From contig JADKKK010000033.1 in the NCBI GenBank assembly GCA_016720545.1, forward strand, positions 1-60,609: a DNA stretch of 60,609 nt, written 5' to 3'. The position numbers were made by a program, and so were the translations under genes. The notes beneath the pieces are model-generated. The model saw nothing but the letters and a program-made list of their open reading frames with translations, searched no databases and was not told the origin of the DNA. Each line of letters begins with the position of its first letter. Positions within the stretch are counted from its first letter, which is position 1. Positions 40,044-49,094 of the stretch are shown here, piece by piece. The DNA comes from Myxococcales bacterium (GTDB lineage: Bacteria > Myxococcota_A > Polyangia > Polyangiales > Polyangiaceae).

Positions 40044-41321
40044 TCAGTAGGTCTCGACGTGGAACCGGCCCTCGCGTCGCAGGGAGTCGAGCGTCGAGGG
40101 CCAGTCCATAGCGTGCAGTCTGCAGATGTCGGCGAGCGCCTCGAGCACGCCCGCCTCCATTCGCTTGTGCCCGCAGATGAACACGAACGTGTCTTCGCTC
40201 GCCAGGAGGCGCGCCACGTCGTCGCCCCGCGCCCGCAGGCGGTCTTGCACGTAGGCCTTGGGGGAGCCCGGCGCGCGAGAGAACGCGAGCTCCACGTCGA
40301 TGAAGTCCTTCGGGAGCTTCTGCAGCGGCCCGAAATAGGGCAGCTCCCCGGGCGCGCGCGCGCCGAAGAAGAGAGAGAGCTCGCCGCCCTCGCGGAGCGC
40401 GAGCCGCCGGCGCCGGCGCTCGGTCATCGCCCGCATCGGGGCCGAGCCCGTGCCGGTGCAGATCATGAGCAGGTTCGCGCCCGGGTGGTTCGGCATGAGG
40501 TAGCTCGCGCCGTAGGGGCCCGTGACCGCCACCGTGTCGCCGCGGGCGAGATCGCAGAGGTAGCTCGAGGCGACGCCGCGCACCGGGCGCCCCTCGTGGT
40601 CCACCGTGACGCGCTTGACCGTGAGCGCGAGGTTGTTGTGCCGCGGCCGCTCCCCGTCGCGCGGGCTCGCGACCGAGTAGAGGCGCACGTGGTGGGGGCG
40701 CCCGTGGGCGTCCTGCCCCGGCGGCAGCACGCCGATCGACTGCCCCTCCAGCACGGGGAAAGCCCGCTTGCCGAAGTCGAGCACGAGGTGCCGAATGTCG
40801 CTCTCTGCGTCGTCGTCGGTCAGGCGCAGATTGCCGACTACGGTGGCGGTCGCGGGGCGGTCGGGCGTGTAGAGCCCCACGTAGGGGTGCGCCGCGGACC
40901 ACGGCGGCGGCACGTGCCCGCCGAGCGCCGTGGCCTGCTCGGTGAGCCGCAGCACGTCGGGTGGCACCTGCGCGCTGGAGGGATCCCCGGCCCCGCCGGT
41001 CGCGGCCGGGGGCGCCTCATCGTGGGGGAGCGAGTCCCACGCGAGCTGGTCTTGCACGGAGTGCGGCGTGCTCACCTGGCGCCAGCTGTCGATGGCGCCG
41101 GTGGGGCAGGGGGGCAGGCAGTCGCCGCACGCGTCGCACAGCTCGAAGGTGATGGCGTACTGCCGCTTATCGTGGAGGATGGCGCCCGTGGGACAGGCCT
41201 CTTCGCACGTGTTGCAGCGGATGCAAACGTCCGGATCGATGAGGTGCTGGCGGGCCAGCGGGAGACTCACGGAGCTCGCGCTCGTGGGGCTCGCGCCCGC
41301 GGGAGGGCTCGTCGGGGCCAC
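40044..41321 (-). CDS. boxA: benzoyl-CoA 2,3-epoxidase reductase component BoxA
   Basis: 425 residues from GTG 41321, two bases past the boxB stop. It passes electrons from NADPH to the BoxB oxygenase. The N-terminal ferredoxin domain holds two 4Fe-4S motifs: CIRCNTCEEACP (Cys 33, 36, 39, 43) and CDACGDCLPPCP (Cys 62, 65, 68, 72). A linker of about 70 residues follows. The ferredoxin-NADP reductase module begins near 155, with FAD-binding VRLYSVASPRDGERPRHNNL, TGPYGASYLMP, nucleotide-binding ICTGTGSAPMRAM, FICGHKRMEAGVLEALADIC and the C-terminal aromatic VETY typical of plant-type FNR. Layout and length match BoxA of Aromatoleum-type box pathways. A cytoplasmic partner of BoxB. Confidence 0.93.
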   Translation of the reverse strand: MAPTSPPAGASPTSASSVSLPLARQHLIDPDVCIRCNTCEEACPTGAILHDKRQYAITFELCDACGDCLPPCPTGAIDSWRQVSTPHSVQDQLAWDSLPHDEAPPAATGGAGDPSSAQVPPDVLRLTEQATALGGHVPPPWSAAHPYVGLYTPDRPATATVVGNLRLTDDDAESDIRHLVLDFGKRAFPVLEGQSIGVLPPGQDAHGRPHHVRLYSVASPRDGERPRHNNLALTVKRVTVDHEGRPVRGVASSYLCDLARGDTVAVTGPYGASYLMPNHPGANLLMICTGTGSAPMRAMTERRRRRLALREGGELSLFFGARAPGELPYFGPLQKLPKDFIDVELAFSRAPGSPKAYVQDRLRARGDDVARLLASEDTFVFICGHKRMEAGVLEALADICRLHAMDWPSTLDSLRREGRFHVETY

Positions 41322-41323
41322 GG

Positions 41324-42748
41324 TCAGTTGAAGCGGACGTAGGCGAAGTCGGGCGCCATGTTGTTCACGCCGCGGAGCGGCGGCGCGATGTAGCTCGCGT
41401 ACTTGCCGGGCTCGATCACGCGCCCCATCAGCGACTGCACGTGGGCCTCGTCCTCCTTCGTGGGCAGCCACTCGGCCTCCCGCGCGCGCCACTCGGCCTC
41501 GGAGAGCACCTCCCCGGTCGGGCTCACGAAGGCCTTCGAGAACACGCCGATCTTTCGGTGGAACGCCTTGTGGGGCAGCGTCAGAGCGCGGGCGATCCCG
41601 GCGCGCGCGAGCACCTTGTTCCAGCGATCGACGCCCGCCTGGCAGTCGACGATGTAGTCGTCTCGGAGGCGCTCGTTCAGCGTCATGAGGGCGTTCTCGC
41701 GGCCCTCCACGAGCCTCGCGCCGTCGAACGTGAGGAGCGGGTAGTCGCGCGTCGACAGCTCGTGATCGTCGTCGATCTTGTCCTCCTCGAAGCGCCCCTT
41801 CAGGCCCTCTCGGTAGAAGGTCGAGGCGTTCGACGACACCTCCGACCCGTAGAGGTCGAGCGTCACGCTGAAGTGGAAGTTCAGATACCGCTGCAGCGTG
41901 TCGAGGTCGATCACGCCGTGCCGGCGCACCTGGTCGGGCGCCTCCACCTTGTGCTGCTTCATGATCTCGGCCGTGCGCTGGAGGATGCGGGCGATGCCCG
42001 ACTCGCCGACGAAGAGGTGGTGGGCCTCCTCGGTGAGCATGAAGCGCGTGGAGCGAGCGAGCGGATCGAACGCGCTCTCGGCCAGCGCCGCGAGCTGGTA
42101 CTTGCCGTCGCGGTCGGTGAGGAACGTGAACATGAAGAACGAGAGCCAGTCGGGGGTGCGCTCGTTGAACGCCCCGAGGATGCGCGGCTTGTCCTCGTCG
42201 CCCGACCGCCGCGCGAGCAGCTCGTCGCCCTCCTCGCGCCCGTCGCGGCCGAAGTACGCGTGGAGGAGGTACACCATCGCCCAGAGGTGCCGGCCCTCTT
42301 CCACGTTCACCTGGAGGAGGTTGCGGAGATCGTAGAGCGACGGCGCGGTCCTCCCGAGATGCCGCTGCTGCTCCACGCTGGCCGGCTCGGTGTCGCCCTG
42401 GGTGACGATGATGCGCCGGAGCGTGCTGCGGTACTCGCCGGGCACCTCGTTCCACACGGGCTCTCCGCGGTGCTTGCCGAAGCCTACCTTGCGGTCCGGC
42501 TCGGGCGGCGTGAGGAAGATGCCCCAGCGGTAGTCAGGCATCTTTACGTAGTCGAAGTGCGCCCACCCTTTGGGATCGACGCTCACCGCGGTGCGCAGGT
42601 ACACGTCCCACGGCGTGCTGTCGACCGGGCCCATCTCGCGCCACCACGCGAGGTAGCCCGGCTGCCAGTGCTCGAGCGCGCGCTGGAGCTGCTTGTTCGA
42701 CGCGAGGTCGACGTTGTTCGGGATCGTGGAGCTGTAGTCGATCGCCAT
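41324..42748 (-). CDS. boxB: benzoyl-CoA 2,3-epoxidase oxygenase component BoxB
   Basis: 474 residues, the usual BoxB length. A non-haem diiron enzyme that adds one oxygen atom to the benzoyl-CoA ring, giving 2,3-epoxybenzoyl-CoA. Near-identical stretches to known BoxB are visible by eye: ALEHWQPGYLAWWREMGP, YLRTAVSVDPKGWAHF, RRIIVTQGDTEPASVEQQRH, NVEEGRHLWAMVYLLHAYFG, ILGAFNERTPDWLSFFMFTF and LTEEAHHLFVGESG. Likely iron ligands are Glu 121, Glu 151, His 154, and Glu 240 or 241 with His 244. It ends APPLRGVNNMAPDFAYVRFN. Upstream (42749-42975) is the promoter region shared with malQ. Confidence 0.95.
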   Translation of the reverse strand: MAIDYSSTIPNNVDLASNKQLQRALEHWQPGYLAWWREMGPVDSTPWDVYLRTAVSVDPKGWAHFDYVKMPDYRWGIFLTPPEPDRKVGFGKHRGEPVWNEVPGEYRSTLRRIIVTQGDTEPASVEQQRHLGRTAPSLYDLRNLLQVNVEEGRHLWAMVYLLHAYFGRDGREEGDELLARRSGDEDKPRILGAFNERTPDWLSFFMFTFLTDRDGKYQLAALAESAFDPLARSTRFMLTEEAHHLFVGESGIARILQRTAEIMKQHKVEAPDQVRRHGVIDLDTLQRYLNFHFSVTLDLYGSEVSSNASTFYREGLKGRFEEDKIDDDHELSTRDYPLLTFDGARLVEGRENALMTLNERLRDDYIVDCQAGVDRWNKVLARAGIARALTLPHKAFHRKIGVFSKAFVSPTGEVLSEAEWRAREAEWLPTKEDEAHVQSLMGRVIEPGKYASYIAPPLRGVNNMAPDFAYVRFN

Positions 42749-42975
42749 GGGGCCTCTGCGCGAGCTCGGGAGCGGGAGCGCTCGCGGGTCGCGAAAGCAA
42801 CGCGCGTGCTCAGCGCGCCGCTGGCCCGGCGAGCCGGATTTCGGGCGCCCGGGGCCGCGCGAAGCGCAATTCGTGCGGGTCTCATCGCAGCCCTTGCGCG
42901 TTCTCCGGGCGTGCCTCACGAAAGAGGCACGTTTCGCTTGCGGCCCGCCTTCGCCGGTGCCATGACATCGCCCGC
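42749..42975. promoter_or_regulatory. divergent promoter region of boxB and malQ with two inverted repeats
   Basis: 227 bases without a gene. A perfect inverted repeat CGTGCCTC-N6-GAGGCACG spans 42910-42931, about 45 bases before malQ; a smaller CGCA-N5-TGCG spans 42865-42877, about 117 bases before boxB. Either could be an operator. A TGCA-N6-TGCA site as for BzdR was not found. Confidence 0.4.
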
Positions 42976-44532
42976 ATGAGCCCCGCACGACTCGCAGGTG
43001 TCACGTTGCCGCTCGCCGCGCTCCGCACGACGGACGACTGGGGCGTAGGTCAAGTGTCGGCGCTGGGCGCTTTTGCCGAGCTCGCGCTCCTCGCCGGGAG
43101 CCGCCTCGTGCAGATCCTGCCTCCGTACGAGCTCGCCGCCGGCGAGTCCAGCCCCTACGGCGCGCGCACCGCCTTCGGGCTCGACCCCATCTACCTCACC
43201 ATCCGCGAGATCCCCGAGCTCGCGGGCGAGGCGCTCTCAGGCTTCCGAACCGCCGAGGTCGACGCAGAGATCGCCCGCCTGCGCGCGGCGCCGCGCGTCG
43301 ATTTCACCGCGGCGCGGGCCCTCAAGGAGCGCGCGCTGCGCCACGCGTTCGAGCGCTACCTCGCGAACGACCACGGCCGCGGCACTCCTCGCGAGGCGGA
43401 GCTCCGCGCGTTCGCCGACCGCTCCCCCTGGGCCCGCGATCTCGCGCTTTATGTGGCCCTCCGCGACTCGCACGGCGGCTACGGCTGGTCCACCTGGCCG
43501 GAGCCCGAGCGCGACCGGGCCCCCGAGGTCGTCCGCCATGGCGACTCGCCCGACCCCGGGCACCCGCTCGGCCGCGCCGTGCTCGAGCACCTGTACCGTC
43601 AGCTCCTGCTCGAGTCGGAGTGGCGCCGCGCGCGCGCGCGCCTCGGGGAGCTCGGGGTCGAGCTCATGGGCGATCTGCCCTTCATCGTCGGGAGCGAGAG
43701 CGCCGACGTGTGGGTGAACCGCGCCGAGTTCCGGCTCGATCTCTCGCTCGGCGCCCCGCCCGACGCGTTCTCGGCCGACGGCCAAGACTGGGGCCTCCCC
43801 GCGTACGACTTCCACACGTTGGACGCGACCGATCTCCACTGGATCCGCCAGCGCACGGCCCACGCCGCTACCCTCTACGACCGCTTCCGGCTCGACCACG
43901 CGATAGGCTACTTCCGCCAGTGGGTGCGCGCGCCCGGCTCGAAGGGGGCGTTCCTGCCCGACTCCGAGCCCGCGCAGCAGGCGCGCGGTGAGAAGGTGCT
44001 CTCGGCCATCCTCGAGGCCGCGGGCCCGTCGCAGGTCATCGCGGAAGACCTCGGGGTCATCCCGGACTTCGCGCGGGAGAGCCTGGTCCGCCTCGGCATC
44101 CCTGGCTACCGCGTGCTCCCCTGGGATCGCCGCGACGGCGTGTACACCCGCCCGAGCGACCTCCCCGAGCGCAGCGTCGCGTGCTGGAGCACCCACGACA
44201 CGGCGCCGATCACGGCCTGGTGGCCCGAGCTCGAGGCGTGGGAGCGCGAGGCCCTCGCCAAGAACTGGGGCCTCGCCACGCCGTTCGCGACGGACGAAGA
44301 GCGAAACCTCGCGCTCCTCGGCGCGCTCTACTCGTCGCGCTCCGAGCTCGCCCTCGTGCTGGTGCAAGAGCTCCTCTTCGAGACCACCCGCGTGAACACC
44401 CCCGGCGTGGTGGGGCCCGAGAACTGGACCTACAGGCTCCCTGCGGATCTCTCCGAGCTCCTGCGGGACCCCACGCTCCTCGCCCGCTTCGAGCGCGTCC
44501 GTGGGCTCCTCCGCGAGAGCGGCCGCCTCTAA
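42976..44532 (+). CDS. malQ: 4-alpha-glucanotransferase (amylomaltase, GH77)
   Basis: 518 residues. It moves alpha-1,4-glucan segments between acceptor sugars in maltodextrin/glycogen metabolism; cytoplasmic. GH77 features: QILPPYELAAGESSPYGART near 50, GVELMGDLPFIVGSESADVW, SLGAPPDAFSADGQDWGLP, nucleophile Asp in FRLDHAIGYFRQW (about 305), acid/base Glu in VIAEDLGVIP (about 355) and third Asp in CWSTHDTAPITAWW (about 406). glgX starts 30 bases downstream on the same strand, so the two likely form an operon. Confidence 0.93.
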   Translation: MSPARLAGVTLPLAALRTTDDWGVGQVSALGAFAELALLAGSRLVQILPPYELAAGESSPYGARTAFGLDPIYLTIREIPELAGEALSGFRTAEVDAEIARLRAAPRVDFTAARALKERALRHAFERYLANDHGRGTPREAELRAFADRSPWARDLALYVALRDSHGGYGWSTWPEPERDRAPEVVRHGDSPDPGHPLGRAVLEHLYRQLLLESEWRRARARLGELGVELMGDLPFIVGSESADVWVNRAEFRLDLSLGAPPDAFSADGQDWGLPAYDFHTLDATDLHWIRQRTAHAATLYDRFRLDHAIGYFRQWVRAPGSKGAFLPDSEPAQQARGEKVLSAILEAAGPSQVIAEDLGVIPDFARESLVRLGIPGYRVLPWDRRDGVYTRPSDLPERSVACWSTHDTAPITAWWPELEAWEREALAKNWGLATPFATDEERNLALLGALYSSRSELALVLVQELLFETTRVNTPGVVGPENWTYRLPADLSELLRDPTLLARFERVRGLLRESGRL

Positions 44533-44562
44533 ACTCCGCGGCGCCGTGTAGACTCACGCCCC

Positions 44563-46728
44563 ATGGAGTACACCCTCCGTCCCGGCCACCCGTTCCCGCT
44601 CGGCGCGACGCCCGACGCCCGCGGCGTCAATTTCGCCGTGTATTCGGCGCACGGCACGGGCGTGGACCTCTGCCTCTTCGACGAGGCGAACCGGGAGACA
44701 CGCATCCCGCTCCGCGAGCGCACGGCGCACGTCTACCACGCACACGTCGAGGGCGTCCGCGCCGGGCAGCGCTACGGCTACCGCGTCTTCGGCCCCTACG
44801 AGCCGCGGAGCGGCCACAGGTTCAACCCCAACAAGCTGCTCGTCGACCCCTACGCCCGCGCGGTGCACGGCAAGGTCGACTACGCGGCGCCCGTGTTCGG
44901 CTACGCGCGCGAGCTCGGCCGCGACGACCTCACCCCGAGCCTCGAAGACAGCGCGGCGGGGGTGCCCCGCAGCGTGGTCGTGGACATCTCGGGCTTCGAC
45001 TGGGAGGGCGACGCGCCCCCCGACGTCGCCTGGGCCGACACGGTGCTCTACGAGGCCCACGTGAAGGGGCTCACCATGCTGCACCCGGACGTGCCGCCGG
45101 AGCTCCGCGGCACGTACGAGGGCCTCGCGCACCCCGCGGTGCTGGAGCACCTCGTGAGCCTGGGCGTCACCACCGTGGAGCTGCTCCCCGTACACGAGCA
45201 CGCCGACGAGCACTTCCTCTTCAAGCGCGGGCTCACCAACTACTGGGGCTATTCGACGCTCTCGTACTTCGCTCCGAGCGCGCGCTTCGCGCGGGTGCGA
45301 GGGCGGCAGGTCGACGAGTTCCGCGCGATGGTGAAGGGGCTCCACGCGGCGGGCCTCGAGGTCGTGCTCGACGTGGTCTACAACCACACGTGCGAGGGCG
45401 ACAAGCTAGGCCCCACGCTCTCGCTCCGAGGGTTCGACAACCGCTCGTATTACCGCCTGAAACGCAGCGATCTGCGCGAATACGAGGACTTTACGGGCTG
45501 CGGCAACAGCCTCGACATGCAGTGTCCGCAGAGCCTGAAGCTCGTGATGGACAGCCTCCGCTACTTCGTCACTGAGCTGCACGTCGACGGCTTCCGCTTC
45601 GACCTCGCCAGCACGCTCGCGCGAGAGCTGCAGTCGGTCGACAAGATGAGCGGCTTCTTCGATATCATCCACCAGGACCCCGTGCTCTCCCGCGTGAAGC
45701 TCATCGCCGAGCCGTGGGACCTCGGCGAAGGGGGGTATCAAGTGGGCAATTTCCCGGTCCTCTGGACCGAGTGGAATGGCCGCTATCGCGACACCGTCCG
45801 CCGCTTCTGGACAGGCGACAAGCGCCAGGTGGGCGATATGGGCTTTCGCCTCACGGGCTCGAGTGATCTCTACGAGCGCGACGGCCGCCACCCGCAGGCG
45901 AGCATCAACTTCGTCACGGCGCACGACGGCTTCACGCTGCGCGATCTCGTGAGCTACGAGCGAAAGCGCAACCTCGACAATCGCGAAGAGAACCGCGACG
46001 GCACCGACGACAACGCCTCGTGGAACTGTGCGGTCGAGGGCGAGACCGAGGACCCCGAGGTCTGCGAGCTCCGCGCGCGCCAGGCGAGAAACCTCATGCT
46101 CACGCTTGGCCTCTCGCTCGGCGTGCCCATGATCACCGCGGGCGACGAGCTCTGGAAGACGCAGCGTGGAAACAACAACCCGTACGCGCAAGACAACGCG
46201 CTGTCCTGGGTCGACTGGGGCCCCACGCCGGAGGGCGACGAGCAGCTTCAGTTCTCGCGGCGGGTCTTCGAGCTCCGCGCGAGCCACCCGGTGTTCCGGC
46301 GGCGGCGGTTCCTGCGCGGGGCGAAGGTGGGGCTCGCGCCCGACGTCGCCTGGTTCCGCCCCGACGGCGCTGTGATGGTCGGCGCCGACTGGTCGAACCC
46401 GCGGCAGCCGCTCCTCGCGTGGCTCCTCGCGGGCGACGCGCTGGCCTACCAGGACGAACGCGGCGCGCCGGTCGAGGACGACACCTTCCTCGTGATCATG
46501 TCGTCGATGCGCGAGCCCGCCACCTTCACCGTGCCCGGCCCGGAGTGGGGCAGGAAGTGGTCGCTGGTGCTCGACAGCGCGGTGCCGGGCGAGCCGGAGG
46601 TCGCGATCGCGCTGGCCGGCGACGTGCTCGACCTCCTCCCTTGCCACGCGCGGGTCTTCCAGCGAGATTCGAAGGAGCGAGGCTCGCTCCTGCCCCTGCG
46701 CAGCGCGCGCCCCGCGGGCGACGTGTAG
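44563..46728 (+). CDS. glgX: glycogen debranching enzyme GlgX (isoamylase type, GH13_11)
   Basis: 721 residues, normal for the family. It hydrolyses alpha-1,6 branches of glycogen. N-terminal CBM48-like domain (PFPLGATPDARGVNFAVYSA), then the GH13 barrel: VLYEAHVKGLTMLHPDVP, VVLDVVYNHTCEGD (region I), DGFRFDLASTL with nucleophile Asp near 345, LIAEPWDLGEGGYQVG with Glu near 380 and FVTAHDGFTLRDLVSY with Asp near 452; TAGDELWKTQRGNNNPYAQD is the isoamylase/GlgX signature. It is the second gene of the malQ-glgX unit. Confidence 0.95.
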   Translation: MEYTLRPGHPFPLGATPDARGVNFAVYSAHGTGVDLCLFDEANRETRIPLRERTAHVYHAHVEGVRAGQRYGYRVFGPYEPRSGHRFNPNKLLVDPYARAVHGKVDYAAPVFGYARELGRDDLTPSLEDSAAGVPRSVVVDISGFDWEGDAPPDVAWADTVLYEAHVKGLTMLHPDVPPELRGTYEGLAHPAVLEHLVSLGVTTVELLPVHEHADEHFLFKRGLTNYWGYSTLSYFAPSARFARVRGRQVDEFRAMVKGLHAAGLEVVLDVVYNHTCEGDKLGPTLSLRGFDNRSYYRLKRSDLREYEDFTGCGNSLDMQCPQSLKLVMDSLRYFVTELHVDGFRFDLASTLARELQSVDKMSGFFDIIHQDPVLSRVKLIAEPWDLGEGGYQVGNFPVLWTEWNGRYRDTVRRFWTGDKRQVGDMGFRLTGSSDLYERDGRHPQASINFVTAHDGFTLRDLVSYERKRNLDNREENRDGTDDNASWNCAVEGETEDPEVCELRARQARNLMLTLGLSLGVPMITAGDELWKTQRGNNNPYAQDNALSWVDWGPTPEGDEQLQFSRRVFELRASHPVFRRRRFLRGAKVGLAPDVAWFRPDGAVMVGADWSNPRQPLLAWLLAGDALAYQDERGAPVEDDTFLVIMSSMREPATFTVPGPEWGRKWSLVLDSAVPGEPEVAIALAGDVLDLLPCHARVFQRDSKERGSLLPLRSARPAGDV

Positions 46729-46766
46729 CTCGCGCGCTCCTCTGCCACGTGGAAAGGGAGGGAACC

Positions 46767-47000
46767 GTGACCGAAGACCCGCGAGCCCAGCTCGTCCTCG
46801 ACATTGAGATCGCCCTGGTGGATTGGAAGCCGGTGGCGCAGCCGCACGAGCTCGCCGCGCTCGCCGAGCTGCTCCTCGACGCGAAGGACGCCGAGCCCGA
46901 GGAGCTGCCCCAGGTGGAGGCGCAGTTCCGCGGCCTCGAGCGGTTCGTCGAGTCGCGCCGCGCGAGCGTCGCGTTCGCCGCCGTTCGACCCAAGAGCTGA
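46767..47000 (+). CDS. small hypothetical protein
   Basis: 77 residues from GTG 46767, with a strong AAGGGAGGGA ribosome binding site five bases ahead. It is acidic and helical (LVLDIEIALVDWKP, ELAALAELLLDAKD), with no membrane span and no recognised domain. It follows glgX by 38 bases on the same strand and may share its transcript. Confidence 0.6.
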   Translation: MTEDPRAQLVLDIEIALVDWKPVAQPHELAALAELLLDAKDAEPEELPQVEAQFRGLERFVESRRASVAFAAVRPKS

Positions 47001-47066
47001 CGGGCGAGAGGCGCGGGCGTCTCCGCGCGATGGAGCGCGCTGCGGCGGGCTGCTACGCTATGGACC

Positions 47067-48806
47067 GTGTACCGCTCCCTCGGCTCGCTCGCGGCGTTCG
47101 GCGTGCCCTCGGGCCCGTACACCGGCCCGCCCCGCCGCCTGCGCTGGAAGGACCTCCCGAGGGCCGTTCAAGACCGCCTGGAGGCCTGCATCGACGGCCG
47201 CGGCAGGCCCGCGCCCATCGCGCTGCACGTGCCCCGCCCCACCCGCCTCGCGAAGCGGCTCGTCTTCGCGGCGACCCTCGGCGTGATGGGCCTCGCGGCG
47301 CTCGTGGTGGGCTCGTGGTCCGCCGCACAGCCCTCGGCGACGAGCGGGCTCTACGCGCTCGCGGTGTTGCCCGTCGTGGGGCTCGCCGTGTTCCTTCAGG
47401 CGCGAAGGCTCGCGCGCGGCGGCACGCCGTTCGACCCCGGCGTCGCGCTGCTGCCGCTCGACCTGGTCGTCTTCGAGGGCTCCACTCTGAGGGTCGCCCC
47501 GCTCGGCGACGTGCGCGACGTGGGGGTCCTCGCGGGCGGCGGCGTGACGCGCCTCGTGCTCCGCTTCGCGTCCGGGGAGGAGGTGACCTTCCCGATGCCC
47601 AGCCAGGCCCACGCAGACCGCACCTACGCGGCCCTCGTGCATGCGCAGGGCACGCTCGAGGCGCTCTCGTATGGCGACGATCTCGAGCGCGCGATAGAGC
47701 ACGATCCGTTCTTCCCGATACGCGCGGAGGGCGGCTTCGAGGCCAGCGCCGTCGCGGGCGCGACCCCCGCGGCGGCCTCTTCCGGTCGCCGCGGTCGCCG
47801 CGCCTCGACCGCGGCGTATGTCGCGCTGGCGGCGCTCCTCAGCGTCGCCCTTGGACACGTGGCCTTCCTCGCGACGAATCGGCTGTCGGACGACGTGCGC
47901 TTCCGCACCGCCTGCGAGGCCGGCACCGCCGAGGCGATGCAGCGCTACCTCGCGCTCGGGGGGCGCCGTGTGCGCGAGGCCGAGTACTTCTTCGGCCAGC
48001 GCCGGATGGCGCTCCGCAGGGACCGAGAGCTCGCCGAGATGCGCGAGCGGGTCGCCCGCAACGAGGGGCTGAAGGCTGCGACCGCCGGGCCCGAGATCGC
48101 GCAGAACCCGCCGGGCTTTCGCCGCCCGAGCTCGCCCGAGGCGTGGGGGCTCGCGCACGCGGAGTGCTTGCGAGCGTTCACCGACCGCGCCCCGGCGTCT
48201 TCGAAGGCGGGCCGCGCGCTGCCCGCGCTGGTGGTCCTCGCGGAGGAGGCGCGTCGTGGGAGCGGCGGTCCTGCCCGCCTCGACGTGCGCTTCGAGCGCG
48301 AGATCGCCCCTTCGGTCGCCTCGAGCGGCCTCCTCGCGTCGCTCGACGCCCGCGAGCGCGAGACCGCCCGGGCTCTCGCGATCGTGCTCGCCGAGGCCTG
48401 CCCTCCGGGGGTGCTCGAGCTCCGGCACGCGCGCGGGCCGAGGGCGCCGCACTCGCCCGCGCTCGTCGTGCGGTACGCCGCGCGAGGCCCTGTCGCGCGC
48501 GAGGTCGAGGGGGAGAAGCTCACGCTCGCCGAGGTCCGCTTCGACGTGACGCTCGAGGTCTGGCCCCGCCGCCCCGAGGGGTTCTCGCTGACCCTCCCGG
48601 CCCCCGAGGGCGCCCCCACGAGGACGCGTGAGCGCAGCGTCTTTCGCGTCGACGACGCGGCCAAGGCCCCGGCGCGCGCGCTCGCCGCGTTCACCGCGAG
48701 GGCGTTCGATCGCCTCTACGACGAGCTCTACGGGCTATTTTTCCGCGGCGACGTGAAGGTGCCGCTCCCGAGCTTCGCCGAGGTGGAGGCGATCTTCATG
48801 AAGTGA
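47067..48806 (+). CDS. hypothetical membrane protein
   Basis: 579 residues from GTG 47067. Two hydrophobic spans near residues 72-110 (LVFAATLGVMGLAALVVGSW; LAVLPVVGLAVFLQA), then a PH-like soluble section (LLPLDLVVFEGSTLRVAPLG; RLVLRFASGEEVTFPMPS), a third span near 250 (AAYVALAALLSVALGHVAFL), and a large C-terminal part with no recognised domain (YLALGGRRVREAEYFF; FRVDDAAKAPARALAAF). Likely anchored in the inner membrane with the C-terminal part outside. Function unknown. Confidence 0.7.
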   Translation: MYRSLGSLAAFGVPSGPYTGPPRRLRWKDLPRAVQDRLEACIDGRGRPAPIALHVPRPTRLAKRLVFAATLGVMGLAALVVGSWSAAQPSATSGLYALAVLPVVGLAVFLQARRLARGGTPFDPGVALLPLDLVVFEGSTLRVAPLGDVRDVGVLAGGGVTRLVLRFASGEEVTFPMPSQAHADRTYAALVHAQGTLEALSYGDDLERAIEHDPFFPIRAEGGFEASAVAGATPAAASSGRRGRRASTAAYVALAALLSVALGHVAFLATNRLSDDVRFRTACEAGTAEAMQRYLALGGRRVREAEYFFGQRRMALRRDRELAEMRERVARNEGLKAATAGPEIAQNPPGFRRPSSPEAWGLAHAECLRAFTDRAPASSKAGRALPALVVLAEEARRGSGGPARLDVRFEREIAPSVASSGLLASLDARERETARALAIVLAEACPPGVLELRHARGPRAPHSPALVVRYAARGPVAREVEGEKLTLAEVRFDVTLEVWPRRPEGFSLTLPAPEGAPTRTRERSVFRVDDAAKAPARALAAFTARAFDRLYDELYGLFFRGDVKVPLPSFAEVEAIFMK

Positions 48807-48825
48807 GCGGGCCCCGGCGCGGTGC

Positions 48826-48910
48826 AACTCCGCGCCCGGGCTGAAAGCCCGGGGCAGGGAGAGCCCAGGGTGGCGGCGCGCGAAGCCCGCCGCAGCGGCG
48901 GGCTCTTTCG
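48826..48910. repeat. dispersed hairpin element, copy 1 (partner at 59175-59262)
   Basis: About 80 bases following the membrane-protein stop. A compound hairpin (CTCC, then CCCGGGCT-GAA-AGCCCGGG at 48835-48853, then GGAG) is followed by a second hairpin GCCCGCCG-CAG-CGGCGGGC at 48885-48903 and TCTTTC, which would work as a rho-independent-like terminator on the plus strand. The same order of parts occurs at 59.2 kb with different stem bases that still pair. Confidence 0.65.
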
Positions 48911-49094
48911 GCTCTTGTCGCGTCTACACCGGCTCTTGATGCGGTTCGCGCTGCAGGCGACGGTATAGAGTGCCGCCGCGCGCCGTCGCGCACCACGAGC
49001 CCCTCGCCAGCCCCTGCCCGATGCCGCGCCCCCGCCGAAGCCCATGCCGCCCAGCTCTCCGTGCGTCGGTCGCGCGCGTGCGTAGGGGCCCGCC

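Noticed and set aside
38923..40902. 659-codon minus-strand frame
   Set aside because: It crosses the boxA and TonB-like genes out of frame and shows no domain; Arg-rich shadow.
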